Shown here: piece by piece, positions 20,414 to 28,717 of the stretch | Position numbering within the stretch: position 1 is the stretch's first letter | Layout of the letters: each line of letters starts with the position of its first letter | Virus record (IMG/VR): IMGVR_UViG_3300027754_000307 | Location: 1-31,052 of that record | From: a virus | DNA: 31,052 nucleotides | Strand: one strand, 5' to 3' | Notes under the pieces: model-generated | The model's input: only the letters and a program-made list of their open reading frames with translations | Told to the model about the DNA's origin: nothing | The model's database searches: none | Translations under genes and position numbers: made by a program

Positions 20414-21655
20414 TTAATTTCCGGGAATGCCAAACCCGTCTCCGCCGGAGGTTATTTTTTCAAGCAGGGTGTTGGTTTTCTCGGCGGCGCTAAGTTGTTT
20501 TTTTGCTATCTGTTCAATGGCCGATGCTCCTGAATTGGCTCCAAGAAAGTTTCCCACACTGGTCAGCGAATCCATGGAGCGGAGCTGCGCCTTGGGGGCA
20601 GCAGCGGTTGGAATGGCTCCAATGGTTTCTGGTTTTTTTCTGTCTGCTATCTTTTTGGCAAGCGCATCTGCGGAGGCTTTTTTTGCTGCGTCTTGTTGGT
20701 TGGCAGTTTCTTGGACGGCCTGACCGACGCCATCCATAAGAGGGGTTGAGGTGATTGCTGCATTGCCAAGGTATTTCTTCTTATTGGCATCCGCCTGCTC
20801 TTGCGTGATTTTACCTTCTTTGACTTTTCTGTCTTGTTGGTCCGTGTATTTTTGCGCGCGCTTTTCAGCATCAGCTTTTTCAGAAGAACTAGCAGACCCC
20901 ATTATGTTTCCAAGGGCTTCGCCTATTGCTGCCTGAGATTGTCCGATGTGGTCGGCAAGATAAGAAAAAGCATTGGCTACTGCTAAAATGGCGGGAGCAA
21001 TTCCAGCCATCAGCCGGATTCCAAGCTGGTCAAACTGGTCTCCAATGGCATCCAGTTGCCCGATGGTTTCCTCGGACATGACCGAACCGGAGGCGGTGGC
21101 CGCGGCGCGCCCTTCATCTATTCCGTCGATAAAAGCGGGGACAAGGATTCCAGCTCCCCTTCCGCCTACCTGTTTGAAAGCGGATTTGATTTCATCATTG
21201 TTTCCCAGCTTTTTGAATTGGCCGGCGATGTTGTCCAGGATCTCGCTGGTGCCCTTGGTCTTCAGGTCGGACATTCCGACGCCCAGTTTTTGGAAAGCGC
21301 CCTGAGCGGCAGCGTTTCCACCCAAGGCTGCTAAGCGCGCGGCTCCCAGTTTTTCAAAGACTTGAGTCAGGTCATCGACGCTCCCGCCGTTCTGCTTAAG
21401 GACGTACTGCATTTGCTGCAAGTAATCAGTCCCCACATGGAGCCGGTCTGCCAGATCGGTGATGTGCCCGGCGTAATCAATCGTCTTTTTGGTTAGCGCC
21501 ACGATGGCGCCCACCGAGAAGGCGCCGGCAATGGCTGACTTGATGCCGCCCAGCCCAGAGCTTGCAAACTTGCTGGCCTCGGACTGGGCACGGTTCAGAC
21601 CGCGGGAAAACCCACTGCCATCCAAGGAGATTTCACCCACCAGTTTAAGCGCCAC
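20414..21655 (-). CDS. Tail tape measure protein (413 aa)
   Basis: It begins with the tape-measure pattern L-V-G-E-I-S-L-D-G-S-G-F-S-R-G-L-N-R-A-Q-S-E-A, has a hydrophobic segment (residues about 36-54), long helices with alternating Ala/Gln, a second hydrophobic region (about 215-235) and a heptad-like C-terminus (AIEQIAKKQLSAAEKTNTLLEKI). Position after tail tube and assembly genes fits. At 413 residues it is short; the usual length rule of about 0.15 nm per residue implies a tail near 60 nm. The start overlaps the assembly-protein gene by 11 bp. Confidence 0.85.
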   Translation of the reverse strand: MALKLVGEISLDGSGFSRGLNRAQSEASKFASSGLGGIKSAIAGAFSVGAIVALTKKTIDYAGHITDLADRLHVGTDYLQQMQYVLKQNGGSVDDLTQVFEKLGAARLAALGGNAAAQGAFQKLGVGMSDLKTKGTSEILDNIAGQFKKLGNNDEIKSAFKQVGGRGAGILVPAFIDGIDEGRAAATASGSVMSEETIGQLDAIGDQFDQLGIRLMAGIAPAILAVANAFSYLADHIGQSQAAIGEALGNIMGSASSSEKADAEKRAQKYTDQQDRKVKEGKITQEQADANKKKYLGNAAITSTPLMDGVGQAVQETANQQDAAKKASADALAKKIADRKKPETIGAIPTAAAPKAQLRSMDSLTSVGNFLGANSGASAIEQIAKKQLSAAEKTNTLLEKITSGGDGFGIPGN

Positions 21656-22208
21656 TTGAGACCTCCTGTTTTTCGATGATGGCTATTTCTTCCGGAGTCA
21701 TCAACTTGATGGCGCCTTCGTTTTCGGCGTATTTGAAGTAATCGGCAAAGGCCTTGGAAAGGGGCTGAGTATCTAGGTCGTGCTGGGTCCAGCCGAGCTT
21801 GGAGCGGAGGACCACCTCCACGCACTGGGCCCAGTGGGCTCCGGAGCTTCCGCCGGACCGCTCTTCCCAGAACTTGGGGACAATGGACTGCGCCTCGATA
21901 TACTCTTTGAAAAGGATTGCCTTCTCGTTCAAGTCAAAGACTCCAATCTTGGCGCCCCATTCGTGGATGGATTCATCCCGGCCATCGGATTCAATGAAGT
22001 CTGCAAACTCGGCAGGTTTCATGGAGCAGCACAGCACGCCCAAGATGAGATCGTCCCGGGTGGGGGTGCATTCCAGCTCAGAAACAAAGGCGCACTCAAA
22101 CCGCCGGAGCAGCTTGTAGTGCGACAATGAAAAAGGCCGGAGCCGCAGGCCCAGAATCTGCCACGGCTCCGGCATTGTCGCCGTGAAATAATCAGCGGCG
22201 GGTTTCAT
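21645..22208 (-). CDS. Tail assembly chaperone-like protein (187 aa)
   Basis: It lies between tail tube and tape measure genes, the position of lambda gpG/gpT-type chaperones. The content fits: M-P-E-P-W-Q-I-L-G-L-R-L-R-P-F-S-L-S-H at the start, a Cys pair, an acidic middle, and a helical C-terminus (MTPEEIAIIEKQEVS). No obvious slippery heptamer with a second overlapping frame was found, so frameshifting is not claimed. Confidence 0.7.
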   Translation of the reverse strand: MKPAADYFTATMPEPWQILGLRLRPFSLSHYKLLRRFECAFVSELECTPTRDDLILGVLCCSMKPAEFADFIESDGRDESIHEWGAKIGVFDLNEKAILFKEYIEAQSIVPKFWEERSGGSSGAHWAQCVEVVLRSKLGWTQHDLDTQPLSKAFADYFKYAENEGAIKLMTPEEIAIIEKQEVSSGA

Positions 22209-22217
22209 GTTGTCAGA

Positions 22218-22637
22218 TCAGGCAGGCGTGACGGTGATGCCGGCGTGCTGTTCAAGCGTGAGGGTGACCTTGGAGGCATCCGCATTGCTCTTGGCCGTTT
22301 TGATTCCAACCACCAGCCAGTGGCTGTCCACCAGCTCCGGCATGGAGGCGCAGGCGGAGATGTTGATGACGGTCCGCATCAGGCCCAGCAGGGTGGTTTG
22401 AGCCGCTACGGCAAGCGCGGCAGTCGTGCTTGAGGGGATCACTTCCAGCGTGGCCTTCTTGTGCAGGTTGTAGAACACGCGGGTGGACAAGTCGCCCGAA
22501 GCGTTCTTGATCTGAGCCTCTTCGTGGCCGGGTTCGTAGTCCGCGGACTGGAGGAGGTTGCCGGAGCCGATGCCTGTGATTCCGTCCGTTCCGGTAAAGC
22601 CGAAATTGACAAAAGCGCCTGATTGGGTTGCTGCCAT
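22218..22637 (-). CDS. Major tail tube protein candidate (139 aa)
   Basis: The N-terminus (QSGAFVNFGFTGTDGITGIG) and a body with beta strands separated by one helix (LHKKATLEVIPSS...LMRTVINISAC...KVTLTLEQHAGITV) match the tail-tube fold layout. It is the last neck/tail gene before the assembly protein. Small for a tube protein but plausible for a short siphovirus tail. Confidence 0.7.
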   Translation of the reverse strand: MAATQSGAFVNFGFTGTDGITGIGSGNLLQSADYEPGHEEAQIKNASGDLSTRVFYNLHKKATLEVIPSSTTAALAVAAQTTLLGLMRTVINISACASMPELVDSHWLVVGIKTAKSNADASKVTLTLEQHAGITVTPA

Positions 22638-22656
22638 AATTTAGTGGGGGATGGGG

Positions 22657-23019
22657 TTAGGGTTCAGTTGCGGTGACGTTGACGACGCACGAAGCGGTGT
22701 TGGCGCGCCAGTAAAGCGTTGCGGCGGAATCCGGAGGGAAGAAGCAGCCGCGGCCCGCTGTCAGCTTGCAAAAGATGTGAGTGCCGTCATTGGCTGTGGC
22801 GAGCTGGATGTAGTTGGTGCCATCCGTGTTCTTCACCATAAGCAGGTTGAAGCTGGACAGGGCGTCCAATGGAATGGCCGTCCAGGCTGTGGTCACAACC
22901 CAGCTCTTGGCGTAGTAGTCCGTTCCTGCAAGGTCCTCAGACAGCGACAGCGTGTCGGACACGCGGAGGTTGTTTTTTGTGACTGCAAAAGTGATGTTTG
23001 TCTGCTTCTCGCCGGCCAT
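22657..23019 (-). CDS. Virion-region beta protein (120 aa)
   Basis: An all-beta protein (TNITFAVTKNNLRVSDTLSLSEDL...SCVVNVTATEP) with a Gly-Arg-Gly-Cys turn. It is preceded by start-site element 2, whose TAGA touches the ATG. Placement between tail terminator and tail tube suggests a minor or decorating tail protein. Family unrecognised. Confidence 0.65.
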   Translation of the reverse strand: MAGEKQTNITFAVTKNNLRVSDTLSLSEDLAGTDYYAKSWVVTTAWTAIPLDALSSFNLLMVKNTDGTNYIQLATANDGTHIFCKLTAGRGCFFPPDSAATLYWRANTASCVVNVTATEP

Positions 23020-23045
23020 TCTATTAAGTGGTTGAAGTCAAGTTT
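23020..23045 (-). promoter_or_regulatory. Conserved start-site element, copy 2
   Basis: AAACTTGACT, 10 bp, AATAGA, directly abutting the ATG of the 120-aa gene, in a 33-bp noncoding gap. Confidence 0.75.
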
Positions 23046-23052
23046 CTCGGGC

Positions 23053-23514
23053 TTAAGCAGGCCTTGAATAAATGCGGAACTTAAAGCCGGAGCCGTGGAA
23101 GAACTCGGTATGCTCGCGCATGGGCGAACGGCCGGAGACCTTGTAGATGTAGATGCCGGAGGCGATTGAAGAGATGTCCTGCTCGATGGAGGCGGACATC
23201 ATGGCCAGATTGAGGACCGCGGCCGCGGCCCTGTGATCCTCCAGCGAGGAGGTGATGGAATCACCATCCACCTGGCTCCGGATGGGGGTGCGTATTTCGA
23301 CGATGCAGTTTCCCCAGAAGTTGCCAGTGTAAAGGGGCTCCTCCTCAAGATCGCCAGCAACGTAGACCAAGAGGGTTTGGCCGTCCTTGATGCCTTCACT
23401 TTCTCCAGCGAAAATGCGGTAGGTGCCGTCGTCGGCCTTCAAGGAATCCGGAAACGGCTGGGTGATGAGGTAAGCCGCCAGCGCGGTCTCTAAGGTTTCG
23501 GGATGCTCTGCCAT
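23053..23514 (-). CDS. Tail terminator-like neck protein (153 aa)
   Basis: Layout fits the gpU/minor-tail terminator type. An opening helix (ETLETALAAYLITQ) is followed by beta strands with L-L-V-Y-V-A-G-D-L-E-E-E-P-L, V-E-I-R-T-P-I-R-S and a final strand-rich segment (YIYKVSGRSPMRE...FRIYSRP). Position after the gp10/Z-like gene supports this. The start codon overlaps start-site element 3. Confidence 0.7.
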   Translation of the reverse strand: MAEHPETLETALAAYLITQPFPDSLKADDGTYRIFAGESEGIKDGQTLLVYVAGDLEEEPLYTGNFWGNCIVEIRTPIRSQVDGDSITSSLEDHRAAAAVLNLAMMSASIEQDISSIASGIYIYKVSGRSPMREHTEFFHGSGFKFRIYSRPA

Positions 23515-23539
23515 CTATAAGACGGCCAGAGTCAAGTTT
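23514..23539 (-). promoter_or_regulatory. Conserved start-site element, copy 3
   Basis: AAACTTGACT, 10 bp, TATAGA, with the final A of TATAGA being the A of the start ATG of the tail terminator-like gene. Its far end touches the previous gene's stop codon. Confidence 0.75.
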
Positions 23540-24231
23540 TACGCGGTCCGGATTCCCTTTGCTCTGGCAGACTCTTTCATTTTTCGCTCCATGTACTGCT
23601 TCATGGATGCGGTCTCCATGTCGATAGCCCTCTGAAGCGCCGGCTGCGCGATGGCTCCCATGGGGTCGGGCGTGGTAGACAGTTTAGAGAATGACGAGTT
23701 GATAATCTTGGCGATGCTGCGTCCGCCGGTGGCCAGGCTGTAGGATCCGAGCGGCTTTTTGATGGCGCTGGCTTCTCGGTCGGAGGGGGCCGCCTTGCTT
23801 TTGTTTTCCGCCACCGGTGCAAAGGCTTTGATGGCTGGTATCCAACCGGACGCCATGAAAGCCCTGGCGTCTTGGCGGCGCTTGATGAACCCCTTGACGG
23901 CCTCTTTCATGGCGGACCCGAAGAGACCCGGCTTGCCAGTTTTGCCGCGTCTCCAGTTTATGAGCAGGGCGGCAATGGGGACGCCTTCCGAGTTTTTAGC
24001 TAGGGACTTGCGGTTTTTACCTTTGGCCGTGGTGCGCGTGGTGTGGATGAGAGCCGATAGATCGTCTTTGATTTTGGACTTTTCAGGGCGGAACGTCTCG
24101 CGGCAGGCGGCGCGGGCTATAAAATAGGCCTTGGTATTGACGATGACATCAAAGTCCTTGCGACTTTGAGCGGCGTATTGCCTGATGGTGCGGTCAAATT
24201 CCCGCGTATTAATCTGGAAAGTGGCTGCCAT
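23539..24231 (-). CDS. HK97 gp10/lambda Z-like neck protein (230 aa)
   Basis: The N-terminal helix (REFDRTIRQYAAQSRKDFDVIVNTKAYFIARAA) and basic body fit tail-completion proteins of the gp10/gpZ group, which join the tail to the head. The long Lys/Arg-rich insert (residues about 70-150) makes it larger than HK97 gp10. Overlaps the previous gene by one base. Confidence 0.7.
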   Translation of the reverse strand: MAATFQINTREFDRTIRQYAAQSRKDFDVIVNTKAYFIARAACRETFRPEKSKIKDDLSALIHTTRTTAKGKNRKSLAKNSEGVPIAALLINWRRGKTGKPGLFGSAMKEAVKGFIKRRQDARAFMASGWIPAIKAFAPVAENKSKAAPSDREASAIKKPLGSYSLATGGRSIAKIINSSFSKLSTTPDPMGAIAQPALQRAIDMETASMKQYMERKMKESARAKGIRTA

Positions 24232-24563
24232 CAGAGGCCTTGGGCGGCAGCATTGGCGGTAATCCGCACTTGGGCGCCACCCGGGGCGACGAAGACATCA
24301 TTGATCCGATAGGATTTGCCGGTCTGGCCGGGGTACTTAAAGACCTGATTGCTGGTGGGCAGCACTGTGAAATCGGAAGCCAAGCAAATAAGAGACAGGT
24401 CTGAATCCATGGAGAGACCGCCGATGGAGTTATTCAGGCCTATACGGGCGCTGGCGGGCAGGGCGCGCACAAGCCGTCCGCCATACCATACGGACGGACA
24501 ATCGCTTCCAAGCTCGTCCTGAAGCGATTGCAGGCCGTCCGCATGGTCGGCGTAGGCGTTCAT
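24231..24563 (-). CDS. Head-tail joining protein, gpFII-like (110 aa)
   Basis: A beta-rich protein with D-C-P-S-V-W-Y-G-G-R near the start and a C-terminal K-S-Y-R-I-N-D-V-F-V-A-P-G-G-A-Q-V-R-I-T. The latter resembles stopper/head-closure proteins, in which a loop reaches into the portal channel. Gene order (after capsid, before gp10/Z) agrees. Single-base overlaps on both sides. Confidence 0.65.
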   Translation of the reverse strand: MNAYADHADGLQSLQDELGSDCPSVWYGGRLVRALPASARIGLNNSIGGLSMDSDLSLICLASDFTVLPTSNQVFKYPGQTGKSYRINDVFVAPGGAQVRITANAAAQGL

Positions 24564-24778
24564 TATCTGCGCTTGCGAGCCGGCAGGGCCGACTCCTTAG
24601 TTTCTGTAAGAATGGGCGGAACGGATTCGGGGGACGGAAGGGTTGCGCCTGCCGCAGCGATTTTGGCGCGCCCGGTGCCGATGGCCGAATAGCCGTCCGC
24701 TTCTTTGACATCCAGCACTTCGCCCGCGGCGCGTGAGACGCCAGCGATGAAGCATGGATAAGTGATTTCGATGAGCAT
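24563..24778 (-). CDS. Small post-capsid protein (71 aa)
   Basis: A compact beta start (IEITYPCFIAGVSRAAGEVLDVKEADGYSAIGTGRAKI) resembles small phage proteins with G-E-V-x-D-V-x-x-x-x-A-x-x-L-I-x-x-G-x-A. A Pro/Lys/Arg-rich tail follows. Its ATG lies 3 bp past the U-tract of the post-capsid terminator, so no room for a Shine-Dalgarno remains outside the hairpin. Confidence 0.65.
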   Translation of the reverse strand: MLIEITYPCFIAGVSRAAGEVLDVKEADGYSAIGTGRAKIAAAGATLPSPESVPPILTETKESALPARKRR

Positions 24779-24781
24779 TGT

Positions 24782-24817
24782 AAAAAAGGGCCGGAGCAGG
24801 TTGCCCCACTCCGGCCC
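24782..24817 (-). terminator. Intrinsic terminator after the capsid gene
   Basis: On the minus strand: GGGCCGGAG, 12-nt loop, CTCCGGCCC, then TTTTTT. A 9-bp GC-rich perfect stem with a six-U tract is a strong intrinsic terminator. It would cap most transcripts after the capsid gene and let a minority read into the neck and tail genes, giving high capsid to tail ratios. Confidence 0.9.
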
Positions 24818-24832
24818 GTTGACGTTTCCGAA

Positions 24833-26629
24833 TTACGCTGCGCCGGAGTCCGTGGAGGCGGCAAAAGATCCCGCGTTACGCACGCCGATGTCGGCAAGCA
24901 TATTGACGGTGATCTTGATCTGGTTCTTGTCGGCCAGCGAGTACGGGTCAACCGTGACATCCATCCCGATCCAGTCGGCGATGATGAGGTCGTTGAAGTT
25001 GCCGAAGATCACGCGGTTGGTCGGAACCTGGAGCGTGGCCATGGCTTGATACCCGTTGACCTGGTTGTTTTCCCAGATGAAGGACGGGAACGTGCTGCCG
25101 ATTTTCGCGGCCGCTTTGAGCTTGGCGCGCGTGTTGGGCGTGGTGACGTAGGCGGGGTTTCCGCGCAACGCATTCGCATTGGCGACCTGAGTTTCCAAAT
25201 CCACAATCTTGGCGTAGGTCGCCGCGGTTGTGAACGTGGTGGTGCCGATGCCCGAGGTGCTGAGGATGCCGACCGGGGATGAGCCGCTGCCGTCGCCGGC
25301 CAGCGCCGCACGATCCAGCTCGATGGCGAGGATGCGGGCAAAGTCCTCACGGACCAGCGATTCCACGTCCACGCTCGACTGGGCGAGCAACTGCTTGCTG
25401 ATGGCGGAGACCGCCGAGAGGCGGTGGGGGCTCAGGGCCACCTGACCGAACGTCAGGTTGGAAGCCGTGGTCTGTCCGTTTTCAGCGACCCAGTACGCCG
25501 TCGCGCCGCCGCTCTGGCTGGGGATGGCGATGTTGCCTTGGAGACCGGACAGGGTGCGGGCACCCAGCTCCTTGGTCACCGTCATGTTGCGGAGCAGCTC
25601 GATGAGGGAGCCGCCCAGCACGTTGGTCTGCACGCTGTATTTGCCCGTGCTGTTGGTGGTCGCCGTCAGGTCGCGCTTGCTGGAGACCTCGGACGGGATG
25701 AAGAAACCGCTGGTGTCGCGGCCCGTCAGTTTGGCCATGGCTTCCGAAGCGGCGCGCTCAAGGCCGGCGTCTTTCCAGTTGCCAGTGACGTGAGCGCGGA
25801 TCGCCTTGATGAGGCTGTAGTCCCGCACCTCAGCAACGCTCATCCCGATTTCCGAGCTGGTGTTGATGGGCTTGGCGGCCAACTGGGTTTCGGTGATGTG
25901 GCGATAGAAGTCCTCGGTGGACTTGCCTTCGCGGATGAAAGCCTGGGCGGCTTCCACGGCGTTGAACTTGCGGCCGACTTCCAAGATTTCGTTGACGCGC
26001 TTGAGCTGGCTGTTGCCGGCTTCCGCACGGATTTTGGCCTCGTCGATGACGGGCATAGAGGGTGTTTCCATATAAGTTTTTGTTGTTAAAGAGACTTCTG
26101 CGGTTGGTTGTTTTTCGGTCTCGGGAGCATTGCGCCCGACGCCGACGGTTTCATCTGCGGGAATTGGAACGGTAGAGGCCTCAAAAGCCTTGAAAGCGAA
26201 CCGGCGAGTTTCCAGCCCGTCGATCATTTCAGACTTGAGCAGCTTGGTGGTCTGGTATCCGAAACTTACCAAGCTCCGGATTCCATCCTTCATATCGCCC
26301 AAAATTTCAGTTCCACGCTCAGAGCGGGACAGCTTGACCACGCCGCGGCCAATGCAATCAGGACCGACCGATACGCTTCCGCGCTTGAAGGCTCCCGCCT
26401 GGTCGTCGGGATTGTGATTCACCAGAAAGGCTCCGCCGGCGTTGAGGCGTGAAAGGTCGGCATTGCCGTTGCCATGGTCGAGGACTTCCATGTAGGTCTT
26501 GCCGGTAGTGTAATCGGTGCGAGCCACGGGCTTTTCGGACGAGAAGGCGATGGCAATCTCGCGCTCCTCGGGCGTGATGGCCGAGGCGTCCACTTCCATT
26601 TCCCGGTATAGCATCTTGGGGGCGCTCAT
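24833..26629 (-). CDS. Fused prohead protease and HK97-fold major capsid protein
   Basis: Residues 1-165 match the S78-type prohead protease, with likely catalytic His72 (GAFLVNHN) and Ser122 (RSLVSFGY) and the closing A-S-T-V-P-I-P-A-D-E-T-V-G-V-G-R. A helical scaffold-like delta region (about 185-265) follows. From about 270 on the HK97 capsid fold appears (GSLIELLRNMTVTKELGARTL...YWVAENGQTTASNLTFGQVALSPHRLS...DGSGSSPVGIL). Maturation presumably cuts between protease and capsid parts. Start-site element 4 abuts its ATG. Confidence 0.92.
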   Translation of the reverse strand: MSAPKMLYREMEVDASAITPEEREIAIAFSSEKPVARTDYTTGKTYMEVLDHGNGNADLSRLNAGGAFLVNHNPDDQAGAFKRGSVSVGPDCIGRGVVKLSRSERGTEILGDMKDGIRSLVSFGYQTTKLLKSEMIDGLETRRFAFKAFEASTVPIPADETVGVGRNAPETEKQPTAEVSLTTKTYMETPSMPVIDEAKIRAEAGNSQLKRVNEILEVGRKFNAVEAAQAFIREGKSTEDFYRHITETQLAAKPINTSSEIGMSVAEVRDYSLIKAIRAHVTGNWKDAGLERAASEAMAKLTGRDTSGFFIPSEVSSKRDLTATTNSTGKYSVQTNVLGGSLIELLRNMTVTKELGARTLSGLQGNIAIPSQSGGATAYWVAENGQTTASNLTFGQVALSPHRLSAVSAISKQLLAQSSVDVESLVREDFARILAIELDRAALAGDGSGSSPVGILSTSGIGTTTFTTAATYAKIVDLETQVANANALRGNPAYVTTPNTRAKLKAAAKIGSTFPSFIWENNQVNGYQAMATLQVPTNRVIFGNFNDLIIADWIGMDVTVDPYSLADKNQIKITVNMLADIGVRNAGSFAASTDSGAA

Positions 26630-26655
26630 TCTATCAAGGCTTGGAAGTCAAGTTT
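26630..26655 (-). promoter_or_regulatory. Conserved start-site element, copy 4
   Basis: AAACTTGACT, 10 bp, GATAGA, abutting the capsid ATG. Here the outer box lies inside the last codons of the portal gene (NLTSKP), so it is kept although it also encodes protein. Confidence 0.75.
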
Positions 26656-28115
26656 TCGGGTTTCTTTTTGTCTGGAATGACGGTTTGTCCGGGCATAGCC
26701 ACCGGCTCCAGACCGTACTGTTTCATCATGGCCTGCTCTTCTTTGAGCGATTCAAACACGTCCTCGATGTCGCGGCCGGTCTCGGAGATGTTTTCCGTGC
26801 GCGTTTCGAGCAGGTTATTGACTGCAAGGATGGTGGCCTCGATGTCGGATTTGGGGTCTACCCATCCCCAGCGGCGGGGGCACCAGGTGTCTGCGGCAAA
26901 CTTCGACAGCTTGGAGAATGGCAGGTTGATCTGTCCGGACACGATGGCCAGCGGAAGCCATTCACGGAAGACGGGGCGGAAAAAGGAATCAATCATCCAG
27001 TTCTGGATTTGCTTGAACTCTTCCCGATCTTCCAGCACGCCGGCGCGGATGGAGGAGTAGTTGACGCCTTCAAGGTCGTTCGCCAGGGAATTGTAAGAAA
27101 CGCCCAGTCCGGAGGCCACGCCGCGGAGGGCGGTCTTGATGTACTCGCTGTAAGAGGTGCCAGGATAAGTGGGGTTGTTCTGGATGGGTTCCACGCCCAT
27201 GGGGAGATCGGTCCACATTCCCGGTTCTGCCTCGCGCTCCTGTGAGCCGTCTTGCTGCATCTCTCCATTGAATCCCTCGGGGGTGGCCTTCTTGAACCAG
27301 CCACCTTGGCAGGCGGCGGCGCGGTAGGCTACCAGTGCGGCCTCTTCCATCCCGGACAACATCTTCAGCCGGAGCATGGAGGGGGCCAGCCAGGGGATGC
27401 CGACGGATTGCAAGCTGCGGTCGGGCCGGTAGATGTGGATGATCTCATCGGCAGAATAGCGCACACGGTTGAAACCGTTGGCGCTGTAAAGGTCGCCGGG
27501 GTGCCGGGTCCAAAGCCAATAGGCCACCGGCTTCTTCCACTCATCCAGCTCCACGCCCATCCGGATTTCGTTCCCATTAGCGGTGGCTGGGATGTTGTGG
27601 TAGACGTCGAGGTAATCTATTTCAATCAGTTGAAGCGAAAACTTGAACGGGTTATTGGCTCCCTTAACTTTGCGGACAAGGATGCCGCCATCCCGAGCGG
27701 TGGAACGCAGGATGATGCGGGCCATTTCATGCAGTGAAAGCTGCCCTGTGACGCCGCAGTTCTCGCGCTGACTCCAAATATCCCATGCTTCTTCCACACG
27801 GGAGTTGGCGCCCTTGTCCAGGACGCCGCCGGGGTCGCGGACTTTCATCTGCAATTTGACGCCGGTGGATCCGAGGACGTTGTTCTCAATAATTTTGAGG
27901 TAGCGCTGGGAATAGGGGTCATCCCGTTCCAATTGGCGGCAGCGGGACCGGAGCTTGACGACATCGTTTCTAGCCTCGGTGTCAGCGCTGGTGTTGGTTG
28001 TCAGCCAATCGTTGGTGATGCGGTTGAGCGCTGCCCCAGCATAATTGCGCTGGGCCATGGGAGAAGATCCCTTGAACGCCTTGATGGCATTCCCTATCCG
28101 GGTGGATAATTTCAT
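26634..28115 (-). CDS. Portal protein, lambda gpB-like (493 aa)
   Basis: The start is 28115 (MKLSTRIGNAIKAFKGSSPM), whose ATG overlaps the previous stop; the longer frame is not protein-like. Portal features: R-D-D-P-Y-S-Q-R-Y-L-K-I-I-E-N-N-V-L-G-S-T-G-V-K-L-Q, E-I-D-Y-L-D, V-A-Y-W-L-W-T-R-H-P-G-D, A-D-E-I-I-H-I-Y-R-P-D-R and G-I-P-W-L-A-P-S-M-L-R-L. It forms the dodecameric channel for DNA packaging and recruits terminase. Length is close to the family norm. Confidence 0.92.
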   Translation of the reverse strand: MKLSTRIGNAIKAFKGSSPMAQRNYAGAALNRITNDWLTTNTSADTEARNDVVKLRSRCRQLERDDPYSQRYLKIIENNVLGSTGVKLQMKVRDPGGVLDKGANSRVEEAWDIWSQRENCGVTGQLSLHEMARIILRSTARDGGILVRKVKGANNPFKFSLQLIEIDYLDVYHNIPATANGNEIRMGVELDEWKKPVAYWLWTRHPGDLYSANGFNRVRYSADEIIHIYRPDRSLQSVGIPWLAPSMLRLKMLSGMEEAALVAYRAAACQGGWFKKATPEGFNGEMQQDGSQEREAEPGMWTDLPMGVEPIQNNPTYPGTSYSEYIKTALRGVASGLGVSYNSLANDLEGVNYSSIRAGVLEDREEFKQIQNWMIDSFFRPVFREWLPLAIVSGQINLPFSKLSKFAADTWCPRRWGWVDPKSDIEATILAVNNLLETRTENISETGRDIEDVFESLKEEQAMMKQYGLEPVAMPGQTVIPDKKKPENLTSKP

Positions 28116-28684
28116 CGTGGAAAGGTGAACCGCGTGAAGATGTTGTTGGTGGAAGACCGGCCTTGTGCAGCCATTTCGGCAGCTTCTTCTTTCAGGACAA
28201 TCGTCTTGTAACGGTCGCGGAGCTTGAGCAGTTGCTCGGGCATGAGCCGGTTCAGGGTGGTGCCATCCACAATAGAGTTCAGGATGGAAGACGAAGCCCG
28301 GCCCTCGATGACCAATTCCACGGCATCCAGCGTCCGGCGCGCCTGCGTGCGAGTGTCCGCACCCGGGTCCAGCGTCTGGAGGTTCACCGTTACGATGATT
28401 TTGCCACGCCATACCTGAATACGCTTGCCAGTGACGATGGCGTAACCAGCCACCGAATACTCTCCGGGTATCAGGTTGGCGCTGTCGGTGGTCAAAATGG
28501 ACAGCAGATGACTGGAACCCGAGGCGCTGGAGACGACATCCAGAGAGGAGAGGCCGTTCCCGCGGAAGCAGTAGGTCATCGAATACCCATCCGCTGGCCT
28601 GTAATCATCCAGGTATCTAGTCCAAGAAAGCGAGTCGCCGGCGGCAAAGGTTAGAGGCTCGGTTGTGGGTATTGGTTGCGCCAT
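28112..28684 (-). CDS. gpW-like head joining protein with N-terminal beta domain (190 aa)
   Basis: In lambda a short gpW lies between terminase and portal. This gene holds that position but is about three times longer. The C-terminal part (residues about 105-190) has gpW-like content (T-R-T-Q-A-R-R-T-L-D-A-V-E-x-V-I...M-P-E-Q-L-L-K-L-R-D-R-Y). The N-terminal 100 residues are a beta domain (EPLTFAAGDSLSWTRYLDDY...PGEYSVAGYAIVTGKR), possibly an Ig-like surface domain. It couples to the portal gene by ATGA. Confidence 0.75.
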   Translation of the reverse strand: MAQPIPTTEPLTFAAGDSLSWTRYLDDYRPADGYSMTYCFRGNGLSSLDVVSSASGSSHLLSILTTDSANLIPGEYSVAGYAIVTGKRIQVWRGKIIVTVNLQTLDPGADTRTQARRTLDAVELVIEGRASSSILNSIVDGTTLNRLMPEQLLKLRDRYKTIVLKEEAAEMAAQGRSSTNNIFTRFTFPR

Positions 28685-28689
28685 TAAAA

Positions 28690-28705
28690 TAAGCGTGTCC
28701 GCTTA
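28690..28705. repeat. 6-bp hairpin upstream of gpW-like gene
   Basis: TAAGCG, TGTC, CGCTTA. It lies between start-site element 5 and the ATG, where the other copies of the element have their TATAGA box. Confidence 0.55.
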
Positions 28706-28717
28706 CATAAAGGGGCA

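Noticed and set aside
21645-21655. Programmed frameshift in the tail assembly gene
   Set aside because: No convincing slippery heptamer followed by an overlapping second chaperone frame was found; the overlap leads straight into the tape measure gene.
25424-26089. A 221-codon plus-strand frame across the capsid gene
   Set aside because: Shadow of the protease/capsid gene; no neighbours or ribosome site.
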